A stretch of DNA of 64,000 nt, taken from contig BGKB01000014.1 in the NCBI GenBank assembly GCA_003116975.1, positions 266,601 through 330,600 of the forward strand. The letters are read 5' to 3'. Below the pieces are notes generated by a model. That model saw only the letters and a list, made by a program, of their open reading frames with translations. It ran no database searches and was not told the DNA's origin. The position numbers were made by a program, and so were the translations under genes. This DNA comes from Aurantiochytrium sp. KH105 (taxonomy: Eukaryota > Sar > Bigyra > Thraustochytrida > Thraustochytriidae). Positions 36,876 to 46,561 of the stretch are shown piece after piece (position 1 is the first letter of the stretch; each line of letters begins with the position of its first letter).

Positions 36876-38938
36876 CAGCTGGCTGATCGCAGTCCTCGCC
36901 TTCCGTCACGTCTTGGCGGTCCCGGCACAACTTGTCGCGCTTGGTTTCGTTCAGATTAAATGGCTGGCCAGACGACGAGCCGCGACCGCACGCCCGACCA
37001 AGCAACAGCGGCCTGGCCCTGGACGCCAGCTTCATCGCAACCGCCACCGATCACTCGAGCTCGACCCTCCCGCAAAACAGCAAGGCACTCGCTCACGACT
37101 CGGCGAAGCACGAAACTTGACGCAAGAAGACAAGGCAAGCAAGGCAAGGCAACAACGAGACGAGTCGAGGCGGACTGTCTGTCGCGGCCGCGGTATACGG
37201 GGCAAGCAAGCCTGCAGACAAGAGCAGACCGATATGCCGACGTGCACACCTGGCTTTGGCCGCCGATCACGAACCTGCCAGCTGTGCTAGTACTGCTATA
37301 CCGCGCCAGCCCGTCACGGCGCCGCGGGCGACGACGACGTGCAGAACCCGCAGAAGGACGCGCCCTTCCCCCGCTGCGGGACCGCGGGGGGTGACGCAAG
37401 TGCCGAGAAGGCCCCACAGCTGGAATCTCGAGCGCTATGGCGCTCCGTGTCCTCTCCTCCTCCTCTCCTCGATTCCCTGATTCGCCTCGCCTCGATTCCC
37501 CGATTCGCCTTTTCTTGCTTCGCGCGCGCAGGGCGGAGCAGCGCAGAAGCAGCGAGCGCGGGGCGGGAGAGCGAGCGAAGCTTTGCGTGGGCGCCCGGGG
37601 CGCGGAGTTCCAGGGAAGAGGCGCTTGATTGAATTCCGGTAGCAGCGCAGCGGGACTTTCTACCCGGAGGAGGCAGGCGGGCCGCGGCCGTCACGGGCGA
37701 GGCCTGGATGGAACATGTTGACATGGATGGCAATGATAAACCATGCATCGATGATGTAACTAGATAAGGGCTGATTTCGAACGAATGGCAGTGGGTGGCC
37801 AATGGAATGGAATGGAACGATGAGGCGGTCTAGCTGGCACAGTGGACGGACGCGCTGCATGAAGCCCTCCCCCCCCGCCACTTCCTTCCTTGCAGCCCGC
37901 CTACCATCCGCGCGTGGCCGGCGAATCATCGCGACAGGCTGTTGAGCGGTCGACGCGAATCAAGGAAAGGAAACGCATCACCGTGCCTGCCTGCCTTGCG
38001 GTCACCTTGCGGTCAGCTACGGTGCCGAAGCCATCGTCGCCCAATCAATCGCAGAATCTCAGCCCCTCCCCCCGAAGCCGCCCGTCCTCCATCCATCCCG
38101 GCAGCGAACGAAGTCTGCGGCTTGGCCTGGCTTGGCTTGGTCTGGCTTGGCTTGGCGAGGCGAGAGGCTTGGGTTGGGTGGGTATACAGACTCCAGAGGC
38201 AGGCCTGGCGCGGCGCCTCCATCGATCTCGTCTCCTTCCTGCGTGCAGAGTGCCCGCGCCGTCCCCCGCGGCAGTCTCTTATCGCCGCAGCCGCGCGCGC
38301 CGCTCCGAGTCGCGCTCGCAGCCGCTGAGCCGACGCGACGCGGCGGGCAGCCAGGCAGCCAGCCGAGCGAAGTGCAGCAGACGCGGCGCGCGACAGCGAG
38401 CATCGTGTCGCGGCGCCGCACTGCACGCGCCCGGCGGAGTGGCCTTGCACCCGAGCAGAGCAGACCAAAGACATTTCAACCCATCGATCTCCTGCCGGCC
38501 CAGGCTGACACGAAGCAGAGCAGCGCAGAGCAGAGCTCGGCGCGGACGTCGTCTCGTCTCGTCTCGTCTCGCGTTGTGTCGTCTCGTGGCGCGTCGTGGC
38601 GCGTCGTGTCGAGGCTCGTCCATCTATCTATCCATCGCAGGCGCGCCTCGATCGTTCATTCTGTGCCTCTCCCGCCAGGCCCTCGCCGTCGAGCCTCCGC
38701 GCGAACGTGGAGACCCTTCCCGCCCGCAACCGAGTTCGTCCGCGACGCGCGCGGGCGCGGCAGCGACGCGCGGCGAAGGCGAGGTCGAGGGCGGAGGCTT
38801 TCGCAGCGCGCACGCAGGCGGCAGGCCGTGCCGTGGCGAACAGACCCGCAAAGAGAGCGACGATCGCGGCGAGCTGGACGAGGCCGGCGCGTGCAGGGAG
38901 GGCGGAGCACGTGAAAGGGAGGAAGGAGAGAAGAGGCC

Positions 38939-41900
38939 ATGAGGGCTATGCTGCGCAAGCGCAACGCGGAGGGCGGGTACGAGGTGTCGTCGGAGTCCGA
39001 GTCGGAGTGCGAGGAGGAGGAGGAGGCGCAGCGAAGGCAGCAGCCGACCAGGACGAGCAGGACGGCGCGGTTCTCGCTGTCCAAGCTGCGAGCCTCCAGG
39101 ACGTCGAGGAAAACAGGCGCCTCGAGGAAGTCAAGCAACATGAGAAAGTCCCGCGGGGGAAGGTTCTCGCGCATTCATGGCGGGTCCAGCAAAGCCAAGC
39201 AGGCCGTCGTCTCCTCGTGCGGCGGCTTTTGCGACCACCGCCCCGTCTCCATGCACTTCTTGAAGGAGTTCTGGGACGCCGTCTTGCAAGAAATTCTCGG
39301 CGAAAACCTCGACGTCTGTGTCTTGCAGCAAGACTTCCTCTGCACCATCAAAGATCGTGAAAAGAACATCCCGCGCGGGGCATCCGTCCTCAAACTCAGC
39401 CCCAATGCCGACGACAACGATACCGTAGTTGCTCGAGTCCCCGACGTGGGCCAATTTGAGATCCCAGAGAGTCTTCTGGTCGCCAAAGATCGCGCGCAAT
39501 GGACTGTGGAGGACGTTGTGAGCTTTATCATCCGTCCCCACCCCCAAGTCGACGGTGTTCATGTCCCCTTTAATGAAGTCGTCGCCTACGATGACCCAAG
39601 TACGCTTGGCAAGCCGCACCAGGGCCTCTTTGTTTCGTACTCGCGCGGCATGCGTTTCCAGGACCTCCTTGACTCCCTCACGCTCCATTTCCAAGGTCGC
39701 AATCCCAAAAAATCATACGTCTGGCTCGACGTCTTTGGTGTCGTCCAGGCGCTCCCAGAATCGACGGGGTCATCCCTGCGCGCAGAGGTATCGCGCGGCG
39801 CGCTCCTGGCGCACCGTCGCGAACTTATCACTACTGGTCTCGATCGGCTGATTCGCACATTCGCAGAAGTTGCTCTCGTGCTGCCTTCCTGGGACGATCC
39901 GGCCCCCTTGGACCGCCTTTGGTGCCTCTGGGAGCTCTTTTTTGCCGAAAAGCACGAAGCCAAACTCTCCGTCCTCAGCCCGCCTGCTGATGCGCAGTTT
40001 CTTCCGGGCCGCCTTGTCGGCTCGTGCGAGGAGATTCTCGGCCGCATTGCGAGCATCGATTTTGCCAATGCCACAACCTCGATGCGTGGCGATGGCCGCC
40101 TCATCCGCACTGCCGCGGGACAGCAGAAACTTAACTCGCAGGCTATCAATGACAAGGTTCAGCTGTATCTCGAGGCGTGGCTCTTGGAAGCAATCCGCGC
40201 CCAAATTGTCATTGTCACGCGCAAACGCCAGGTCCGGAGCGATGAGCACCGCCTGGAGGCAGCCGCCCTGCTTGAGAACGAGGCAATTCTGCTCCTCAGA
40301 CTCGGTCTTCGCGCAGACGCCATTGCGAGATTGAACGAGGCCCTCGGTTTCGCCCAGGCCTGCGCTGGCTCGAGCAATGTACGCGAGCAAGAGCTCCATG
40401 AAATCCTCGATGCCGTCAACAAAGGTGACGACCCAGGGTTCTCTTCTTCAGCCGGCGCCAGTGGGACCGCGCCAGGATCCGACTTTTGGGACAAGGGGAG
40501 CATTTGGAGTGGGAGCAGTGGCGAAAGCACCAAGACATCGCAGTCTTCCGGCTCAAGCGGAGCTCGTAGTGGATTTCGAAGTGTTAGGGGAGGCCGCCGA
40601 CAGCGCATTAGCAGTACCCACTCTCTCGACGAAATCTCCGACCACTACACAGCCGCTCTCGAGCTCGTGCAGTCTGGCAAACCCGAGGAGGCCTACGAAA
40701 AGTTCAGTGAAGCGCTGTCTTGGCTTCGAAAGCTGCCTGCGGACCAGCGCGACGGCATCCTCGCAGGTAACGTCCTCGTTGGTATGGCCGATGTGCTCGT
40801 GGACCAAGGCAACTTTAATCTCGCGCTGAGGAGAGCGCAAGAAGCGCTCGAATTGCGCCGCGATGCGCTCGGAGACATCGATGTCGAGGTCGCAGCGACG
40901 ATTTCGCGCATCGGAAAAATCCACTATCTCATGGGCGATATGGAACAAGCGCTCGAGACCCTTGCGAGTGCTCTGCGCGTCTCGCAGCAGCTCGAGAACT
41001 CGAAAGCTTCACTCACGGTTCACGTCGAGACCCTGCGCGTCGTTGCCGACGCCTTCGCTTCGCAAAACTACCTGCAGGACGCCACGCAGCACCTTGACAA
41101 GGCTGTCGAGGCCATTCGCGACTTTGCAGACGTCTCCCCCGTCTACGCTGAAGAGGAGGCTGAATCGGCCATTGCCTCGGTGCTGCAGCACGCCGCTATT
41201 ATCCTTAGCGCTCATGGCGAGTACGAACGGGCTGCAGAGCGTCTGCAACAGGCCAGGTTGCTCTTTACCAGTGGCAACGGGCCACGCAGTTCGCAAGTTG
41301 CCGACTGTATCAACAATCTTGCCGTTGTGTACGATGAACAAGGCCTCTGCATCGAAGCGCTCGAAGCATACGAGGAAGCTCTCGAGATTTTCTCGACTTG
41401 CCTCGGCATGAGGCACGCCCGCGTCGCCGATACCTATTACAATATGGGTGCCGTGCTAATTCAACTCAAACGTTACAACGAAGCGCTTCTGAGCTACACG
41501 GAGGCCCTGCAAATCTACCTTGTTCTCAATCACCCGCATGTGGCGCGGGCATACAATAACATTGCGGTCGTGCATCAGCTCATGGGCAACTTTGACGAGG
41601 CCTTCATTGCAAGCAAGCAAGCGCTCAAGGGATTCGAGGAGACACTTGGGCCCGAGCATCCGCAAACGCAGCGCATGCGCACCAAGATTGAACGTCTTCA
41701 AAAGCGCCGCAACCGTGAGCTAGCGCGTGACCAAACATCCGGCACAAAGAAAGAATCCAAGAAATCGAGATCAAGGAGCAAGGTGAAAGGCCGCGCCGCA
41801 GGTTCTGCCAAGGAAAGAAAACCTCGCGCCCAGGGTAGTCGGAGGGCGGCTTCAACCTCCCCTCATGGCATCGACGAGGCTGCCATTGCCGAAGCTGCGA

Positions 41901-41965
41901 AGCGCGAGGACATGCGCCGCACTACGCTTTACCTGGCGAAAAAGAGAAATGACGACCGAGAATAA
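38939..41965 (+). CDS. TIR-like domain protein with TPR (kinesin-light-chain-like) repeats
   Basis: 1,008 residues from ATG 38939 (a second Met follows at 38948). The N-terminus is Ser/Arg-rich. Residues about 225-365 look TIR-like: GLFVSYSRGMRFQDLLDSL (strand A and helix), YVWLDVFGVVQ, VALVLPSWDDPAPLDR and LWCLWELFF. The WCxWE placement matches the TIR segment bearing the catalytic Glu of NADases, so activity is possible. Residues about 566-920 hold at least eight TPR units of the 42-residue kinesin-light-chain type (AVVYDEQGLCIEALEAYEEAL, YYNMGAVLIQLKRYNEALLSY, YNNIAVVHQLMGNFDEAFIAS, GPEHPQTQ). The tail is Lys/Arg/Ser-rich. There is no NACHT/NB-ARC ATPase between the two parts, unlike NLRs. 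A signalling or innate-defence adaptor is possible; a cytoskeletal role is the alternative. Confidence 0.75.
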   Translation: MRAMLRKRNAEGGYEVSSESESECEEEEEAQRRQQPTRTSRTARFSLSKLRASRTSRKTGASRKSSNMRKSRGGRFSRIHGGSSKAKQAVVSSCGGFCDHRPVSMHFLKEFWDAVLQEILGENLDVCVLQQDFLCTIKDREKNIPRGASVLKLSPNADDNDTVVARVPDVGQFEIPESLLVAKDRAQWTVEDVVSFIIRPHPQVDGVHVPFNEVVAYDDPSTLGKPHQGLFVSYSRGMRFQDLLDSLTLHFQGRNPKKSYVWLDVFGVVQALPESTGSSLRAEVSRGALLAHRRELITTGLDRLIRTFAEVALVLPSWDDPAPLDRLWCLWELFFAEKHEAKLSVLSPPADAQFLPGRLVGSCEEILGRIASIDFANATTSMRGDGRLIRTAAGQQKLNSQAINDKVQLYLEAWLLEAIRAQIVIVTRKRQVRSDEHRLEAAALLENEAILLLRLGLRADAIARLNEALGFAQACAGSSNVREQELHEILDAVNKGDDPGFSSSAGASGTAPGSDFWDKGSIWSGSSGESTKTSQSSGSSGARSGFRSVRGGRRQRISSTHSLDEISDHYTAALELVQSGKPEEAYEKFSEALSWLRKLPADQRDGILAGNVLVGMADVLVDQGNFNLALRRAQEALELRRDALGDIDVEVAATISRIGKIHYLMGDMEQALETLASALRVSQQLENSKASLTVHVETLRVVADAFASQNYLQDATQHLDKAVEAIRDFADVSPVYAEEEAESAIASVLQHAAIILSAHGEYERAAERLQQARLLFTSGNGPRSSQVADCINNLAVVYDEQGLCIEALEAYEEALEIFSTCLGMRHARVADTYYNMGAVLIQLKRYNEALLSYTEALQIYLVLNHPHVARAYNNIAVVHQLMGNFDEAFIASKQALKGFEETLGPEHPQTQRMRTKIERLQKRRNRELARDQTSGTKKESKKSRSRSKVKGRAAGSAKERKPRAQGSRRAASTSPHGIDEAAIAEAAKREDMRRTTLYLAKKRNDDRE

Positions 41966-42355
41966 ACACCAGTCTCACCGCACACAATCATTGTACTCTA
42001 CCAATACATTTCATTCCACGTTTACTCTTACTTTTTTCTTGTCTTGACGCATGGAGTGTAGCTTGAAGATTTTGGCGCTACCTAGCAGACAAAATTTACA
42101 AGCAGATGAATGACTGAATAAATGACTGAATGTAGCAACACAAGGAGGGAGAAACGTAAGAGCGTTTTAGATCGAAAAATGTATTACGAGTTGGTTTTTG
42201 TAGATTGACAGAAAGCTTGCATCACGTTGCGACTTTTCCCTCCACCTGATGCTTCGTTCATCTTGCGTGGGTGATAGGTCTGAAAGCAGCGCGCGGACAA
42301 GAAAAAAAGGGGGTGCATCACAAGCACTCGGGCTTGACCTTGGCCTAAACAGGGC
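41966..42355. other. Convergent intergenic region, no gene seen
   Basis: About 390 AT-richer bases between the stop of the TIR-like/TPR gene (+) and the stop of the small heat-shock gene (-). It probably contains both 3' UTRs. A (GAATGACTGAATAAATGACTGAAT) near-repeat lies at 42107-42131. Confidence 0.5.
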
Positions 42356-42787
42356 CTAGTCGATGTTGATGCGGTGAGACTTCTTCGCCTCGGCATCGGG
42401 CTTGGGGATGATGATCTCAAGGACGCCATCTTTTTGCGAGGCCTTGATGGCCTCCGCATCAACATTGTCCGGGAGCTTGATGCTGCGGGAGACGTGGCCG
42501 CTCGAGCGCTCGACCCAGTGTACGCGGTCGCCGTCCGCCTTTTGCACGTTCTCACGCTTGTAGTCCGCCGATACCGTGAGCACGCCTTCCTCAACGCTCA
42601 GGTGCACATCCTCCTTGGGCACGCCGGGGACGTCGACATGGGCCACGAAGCTGTCGGCCTTTTCGACCATGTCCATCGACAGCCCGCTCTTCATCACCGG
42701 CCAGTCGCTGCTCGACATGCGCGCCAGCGGCATCGCCTCAAAGAAGCCGTCAAAGAGCCCGCCCCCCTCGCGTCGCGAAAGCGCCAT
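42356..42787 (-). CDS. Small heat-shock protein (HSP20/alpha-crystallin family)
   Basis: 143 residues from ATG 42787, the normal size for a class I-type sHSP. A short N-terminal arm (GGLFDGFFEAMPLARM) precedes the alpha-crystallin domain at about 38-135: VEKADSFVAHVDVPGVPKED, VEEGVLTVSADYK, SSGHVSRSIKLPDNVD, and KDGVLEIIIPKP, ending in a short Ile-containing tail (HRINID). It is an ATP-independent holdase for unfolding proteins in the cytosol, with no targeting signal. A (TTGCTC)14 tract lies 10 bases before the ATG. A perfect three-unit heat-shock element lies about 300 bases upstream, so heat-shock-factor control is likely. Convergent with the TIR-like/TPR gene. Confidence 0.95.
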   Translation of the reverse strand: MALSRREGGGLFDGFFEAMPLARMSSSDWPVMKSGLSMDMVEKADSFVAHVDVPGVPKEDVHLSVEEGVLTVSADYKRENVQKADGDRVHWVERSSGHVSRSIKLPDNVDAEAIKASQKDGVLEIIIPKPDAEAKKSHRINID

Positions 42788-42796
42788 CTTCGGTTC

Positions 42797-42880
42797 TTGC
42801 TCTTGCTCTTGCTCTTGCTCTTGCTCTTGCTCTTGCTCTTGCTCTTGCTCTTGCTCTTGCTCTTGCTCTTGCTCTTGCTC
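42797..42880. repeat. (TTGCTC)14 tandem repeat at the hsp20 leader
   Basis: Fourteen perfect hexamers, 84 bases, ending 10 bases upstream of the hsp20 start codon (transcript strand: GAGCAA repeats, purine-rich). Confidence 0.95.
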
Positions 42881-43083
42881 TTGAGCTTCTGCTCGTTTGT
42901 CTTGCTTGCTCGGGATGTTTGGGGTCTGCTGGCCGCGCCGCAGAGCCTTGCCGGCGCATCATGGTGCAGTGCAGCAGAGCAGAGCAGCGCAGTGCGGTAG
43001 ACTGGTCGCAGGGGAAGCCATTCCGAGGCCTCCGCCTCTTCCGCGGCGCACCATTCCCGCTTCCCGCGCATCCTCGCCCGCCT

Positions 43084-43096
43084 TTCCCGAACCTTC
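43084..43096 (-). promoter_or_regulatory. Heat-shock element upstream of hsp20
   Basis: TTCCCGAACCTTC, three alternating units TTCnnGAAnnTTC, the canonical HSF-binding array. It lies 297 bases upstream of the hsp20 ATG. A shorter dyad TTCGCGAA follows at 43191-43198. Confidence 0.75.
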
Positions 43097-43190
43097 GAGG
43101 ACGCCGGCCGTAGCCCCTCCTAGCGCCCCGCTACCGCCGGCGCGCGGGGACGCCTGGCAAGCGTCCGGGCCGCCGGCCCGGAAGTGACTC

Positions 43191-43198
43191 TTCGCGAA
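43191..43198 (-). promoter_or_regulatory. Possible second, two-unit heat-shock element
   Basis: TTCGCGAA (TTCnnGAA), two inverted units, about 400 bases upstream of the hsp20 ATG. It is weak alone but may cooperate with the element at 43084-43096. Confidence 0.4.
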
Positions 43199-43272
43199 AA
43201 GCTTTGGGGAAAAGAAGAGAGAGAGGAAGATTTTCGAGACGCGACTCGCCACGCGGGGACGCAGCGGAGGCG

Positions 43273-43482
<210 letters not shown>

Positions 43483-43581
43483 GAACCATTGAGGAGGAGG
43501 AGCAGATGCAGCATGGCCAGTGGTGCTTCGAGAAACTCCAGAAAGCATTTCTTTGTTATACAGAGTGACGAGAGATGGGAC

Positions 43582-43660
43582 GATCGATCGATCGATCATC
43601 CATCGATCATCCATCGATGGCGATCGATCATCCATCGATCATCCATCAATGGCGATCGAT
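43582..43660. repeat. (GATC)4 followed by a 32-bp minisatellite, two copies
   Basis: GATC x4 at 43582-43597, then two nearly identical 32-base units built from CATCCATCGAT and GGCGATCGAT blocks (one base difference). It overlaps the likely 3' UTR of the lectin gene. Confidence 0.8.
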
Positions 43661-43696
43661 CATTCTTCCAAGGCCGCCACGGTTGGCAGACGCAGG

Positions 43697-46561
43697 CTAC
43701 GAGGGCCCCACCTCGGCGTCGAGAAGACCCACGGAAGTCGACTCCGATGGGGCCCGCGACGCCACGGCCGAGGAGGAGAGCTCGGTCTCGAGCGAGGCGT
43801 GTGCGGCGCTGTGGTCGTGCGCAGAGTAAGCCGACGGGGCAAAAGACGACTCCGCGCGAGCGAGACGCCCGCTCAGAGACGTGGTGAGGTCCGAAAAGGT
43901 GTCGCCGAGGCGGTCGTAGAAAGGCGCGCTCGACGAGGACCCCGGCCCTCGCCGCCACGATTTCCGGCCGACTACAAAGAGACCTCCCAAGACGCCGCCA
44001 ACGATAACGATCACAAAGAAAGCTCCCAAGCCGCCGCTTTTAGCCGAAGGCGAGGGAGAGGGCTCATCGGGTACCCAAGGTTCCATCGGGTCTGGAATAG
44101 GAACCGGCACCGGATCAGGCTTGATTGGTAGAGGTTCTACAATGTCCACGCCAGGCGAGGCGGCCGCCGAAAAGCGCAGTGGAGAGGTGAACGTGTTCGT
44201 GCCCGTAAACATGTTTCCGGCCATGTCAAAGATAGCAAAATTAGGCACGTTCAAGTCATATGCTCCTTCCACGAGCTCCGTCGCTTTGTTGATCCTCAGT
44301 GTGATCGTATCATTCGGAAAGCGGGTCCTCGAGAGCGTTGCAGAGTCCAACGGAATGACGCGAACGACCTTGTGCGTCTCTACATTTGACACAAGCACCT
44401 CGCCAGACTGAATCTCGATTTGCTCGTCGAAAAAGAGACGCACAAGGTCCACCGATGCTTCTGCCCCGTCCATGGTGGAACCTGGCAGGATGGCGCGCGT
44501 TATCGTGGGCGGGCGTGAATCGATCCGAAGGCACTCTTTGGAGTGTCCGTCAATTATGGCGATATCGAATCGAGGATCGTTAGACGCACTCTCATAGATG
44601 CGCCTCCTGAAGAACAGACATGGTTCACGTGCAAAGTCCTCGATTGATTCGCCTTTCAAGAAATTCTTCTCGGATTTGCACGCTTCAAAGATTGTCACAC
44701 AGGTATCTCTGCACCATTGCATTGAGATCCGGTTTGATGCCCAGCTCACGAAATGATGTGAGGATGGAAGACAGACGGCGCAGGCCAAATCTTCCAGTGC
44801 ATGAGCACACATAGGCGATTCCACTAGGGACGTGATATTTTCGTGCGCTCTGGCGAATTCTGTATCAATTGCACCAGCAGAACAGCAGGAATATTGTGAC
44901 CCATAAGAGCACAAGCCCGACTGTGAATTGACAAGTCGTTGCGGAGGGGTTGCGGGAAGGATCATGCCACCCTCACGAAGGTATGCGAAACATCGGTCCT
45001 CTGATTCTCTGACGCGGTCGTCTGATATTGTTGGGGCGACTCGCTTGCACACAAAGCTCGCGCGACGGCTACAATCGTCTCTGACCCAGTTCATACCCAT
45101 TAAAGAAGAAGAAGAAGAAGAAGAAGAGGATTGCGAGTTCACTGTCGCAAGGTGGACGCACACTGCGCCCGAGGAAGGACCTGATACATCCTGACGATTC
45201 CAATTCGTATAGTCGACAGGAGCCCCCGAAAGCCATCGGAAGTAGCCAGCCTTTTCTGCCAAACCTTCGAGTCCGATCCAGACGTTTGTTTCCGTTCTCC
45301 AAGGTATGATGCTCTCCACCAGTGCTTCTTCAGCTCGACTGTGAATCGAGACGAGGCTTGCATTCCGTTCGATTTGGCAAAACTCTTTTGCGTCACGAAA
45401 AGTCAGCCTTTTGTCAACAAATTCGTACTCGAAACCGTATTTTGAAACGCGTGCGGAACTGCGTGAAGCAAAGCATGTCGTTACCTCGCCAACGCTTGCG
45501 GCGCCGCCTTGTGCTGGCCAAATGTACGATGGGCCCTCGTGTGAATCGGAGCTACTGGCATCATCAGCATTGTTATCATCATCAGCACCATTAACGTTGT
45601 TGTCGCCGTCGAAGTTGTTGTGTATTGCCCCTGGCCCAAACGTATGTGCACGAATGAGTGCAGGCCTATCTGAACGTTCGTCCACCATTCCTGTTTTTAT
45701 CCAGTTTTCGAAAGCTGCTTTACTCGCACTTGCGTCTGCTGTGGGATTTGTGCATCGCCAATTCCCAATTCCAGTCGCAAAACCATCCGATAATCCGAGC
45801 ACAAAGCTGGCACCGCTCGCTTCCGCGCGGACGGTGACGGCCACGGTGCGGTAGTGCTCCGAAACCGTTACCCCCAGGGTAGGCTGATCTGTATTGATGT
45901 CAAGCGGAACCCCGTCAATGTAAACTCCCTGCACCGCGCATTGGTCGCAAAGTACATAAAGATTTTCGAATTGCCGATTGTTGAGTCGAACTCTCGCAAA
46001 GTGACGATGCGGCGGCATTTTGCCGTAAATCAGCTCCATCCTTTTCATCGCATTATGCGTGATGGTGCACACCGGTGGCGAAGGCATCGAAGATTTCTTG
46101 ATGGAGGAAGGAAGCGCGGCTGGCGTGCTTGCATCGTTCCCTGAAAGCCAGTCCTCGACAACCACGGCTCGGATTTTTGGCGCAGAGGCAATAACGTCTA
46201 CAAGTCTATGCATTTGGTCAGAGCACGACTCGGCGGCGATAAAGACGAGAGATTCTGCTGCGCCTCGCGCCCAGCCAGCCAGCATCGTTTCGCTTAGTTC
46301 TGCGAGATTGCATGCTCCCCACAAAATAGCATCGCCGTGGATACCCTTGGTAGGGACAAGTCCTGAAAATTGTGCTTCAACGCAATCAAATTCAGGCTTA
46401 TCCGGGACGCTCTCGATAATGAGATGAGCAGCATGGTCGTCGAAGGAGGCTTGCGCGCCATGCAAAGCTACTGCGAGAAGGACGTATACGCACAGAAAGG
46501 GCAGCGCATATCTTTGTTCTCTGCGCAAGAGGCTTGAAGAAGGAAACAAGATTTTCTGCAT
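43697..46561 (-). CDS. Type I membrane protein with C-type lectin and folate-receptor-like domains
   Basis: 954 residues from ATG 46561, which starts a signal peptide (hydrophobic core YALPFLCVYVLLAVALHGAQA, cleavage near 39); the frame further upstream lacks an ATG. About 330 residues of unknown beta-rich sequence follow, then a C-type lectin domain at about 376-504. Its features are FVDKRLTFRDAKEFC, NVWIGLEG, FRWLSGAPVDYTNW, and MNWVRDDCSRRASFVCKR, with a poly-Ser insert. A Cys-rich domain at about 524-672 (CSYGSQYSCC, WCRDTCVTIFEAC) resembles folate-receptor/GAS1-type folds. An Ig-like Big_5-type domain spans about 684-797 (VRLFFDEQIEIQSGEV). One membrane helix (about 842-864) and a Ser-rich cytosolic tail close it. 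Likely a cell-surface carbohydrate-binding adhesion or phagocytic receptor. Confidence 0.8.
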   Translation of the reverse strand: MQKILFPSSSLLRREQRYALPFLCVYVLLAVALHGAQASFDDHAAHLIIESVPDKPEFDCVEAQFSGLVPTKGIHGDAILWGACNLAELSETMLAGWARGAAESLVFIAAESCSDQMHRLVDVIASAPKIRAVVVEDWLSGNDASTPAALPSSIKKSSMPSPPVCTITHNAMKRMELIYGKMPPHRHFARVRLNNRQFENLYVLCDQCAVQGVYIDGVPLDINTDQPTLGVTVSEHYRTVAVTVRAEASGASFVLGLSDGFATGIGNWRCTNPTADASASKAAFENWIKTGMVDERSDRPALIRAHTFGPGAIHNNFDGDNNVNGADDDNNADDASSSDSHEGPSYIWPAQGGAASVGEVTTCFASRSSARVSKYGFEYEFVDKRLTFRDAKEFCQIERNASLVSIHSRAEEALVESIIPWRTETNVWIGLEGLAEKAGYFRWLSGAPVDYTNWNRQDVSGPSSGAVCVHLATVNSQSSSSSSSSSLMGMNWVRDDCSRRASFVCKRVAPTISDDRVRESEDRCFAYLREGGMILPATPPQRLVNSQSGLCSYGSQYSCCSAGAIDTEFARAHENITSLVESPMCAHALEDLACAVCLPSSHHFVSWASNRISMQWCRDTCVTIFEACKSEKNFLKGESIEDFAREPCLFFRRRIYESASNDPRFDIAIIDGHSKECLRIDSRPPTITRAILPGSTMDGAEASVDLVRLFFDEQIEIQSGEVLVSNVETHKVVRVIPLDSATLSRTRFPNDTITLRINKATELVEGAYDLNVPNFAIFDMAGNMFTGTNTFTSPLRFSAAASPGVDIVEPLPIKPDPVPVPIPDPMEPWVPDEPSPSPSAKSGGLGAFFVIVIVGGVLGGLFVVGRKSWRRGPGSSSSAPFYDRLGDTFSDLTTSLSGRLARAESSFAPSAYSAHDHSAAHASLETELSSSAVASRAPSESTSVGLLDAEVGPS

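Larger units (their letters stand above)
35052..38938. other. 3.9-kb gene-free, repeat-rich island between divergent genes
   Basis: The largest gap in the window, flanked by the starts of the SHPRH-like gene (-) and the TIR-like/TPR gene (+). All long frames inside translate to Arg/Ala/Ser/Pro-rich sequence with no domain. Simple-sequence elements include (CTG)13, CAGCTGCAG clusters (35935-35980, 36290-36340), (GATC)5 at 36623-36642 and three exact CAGTTGATCG units at 36846-36875. There are also (GGCTTG)-type runs at 38118-38160, (CTCGT)n at 38551-38571 and (GCGTCGTGGC)-like units at 38580-38612. No tRNA, rRNA or transposase was recognised. A non-coding transcript cannot be excluded. Confidence 0.55.

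Noticed and set aside
37890-38942. 350-codon open frame on the plus strand before the TIR-like/TPR gene
   Set aside because: Translation is Ser/Arg/Ala-rich and repeat-driven, with competing frames on both strands. No conserved motif or credible start.
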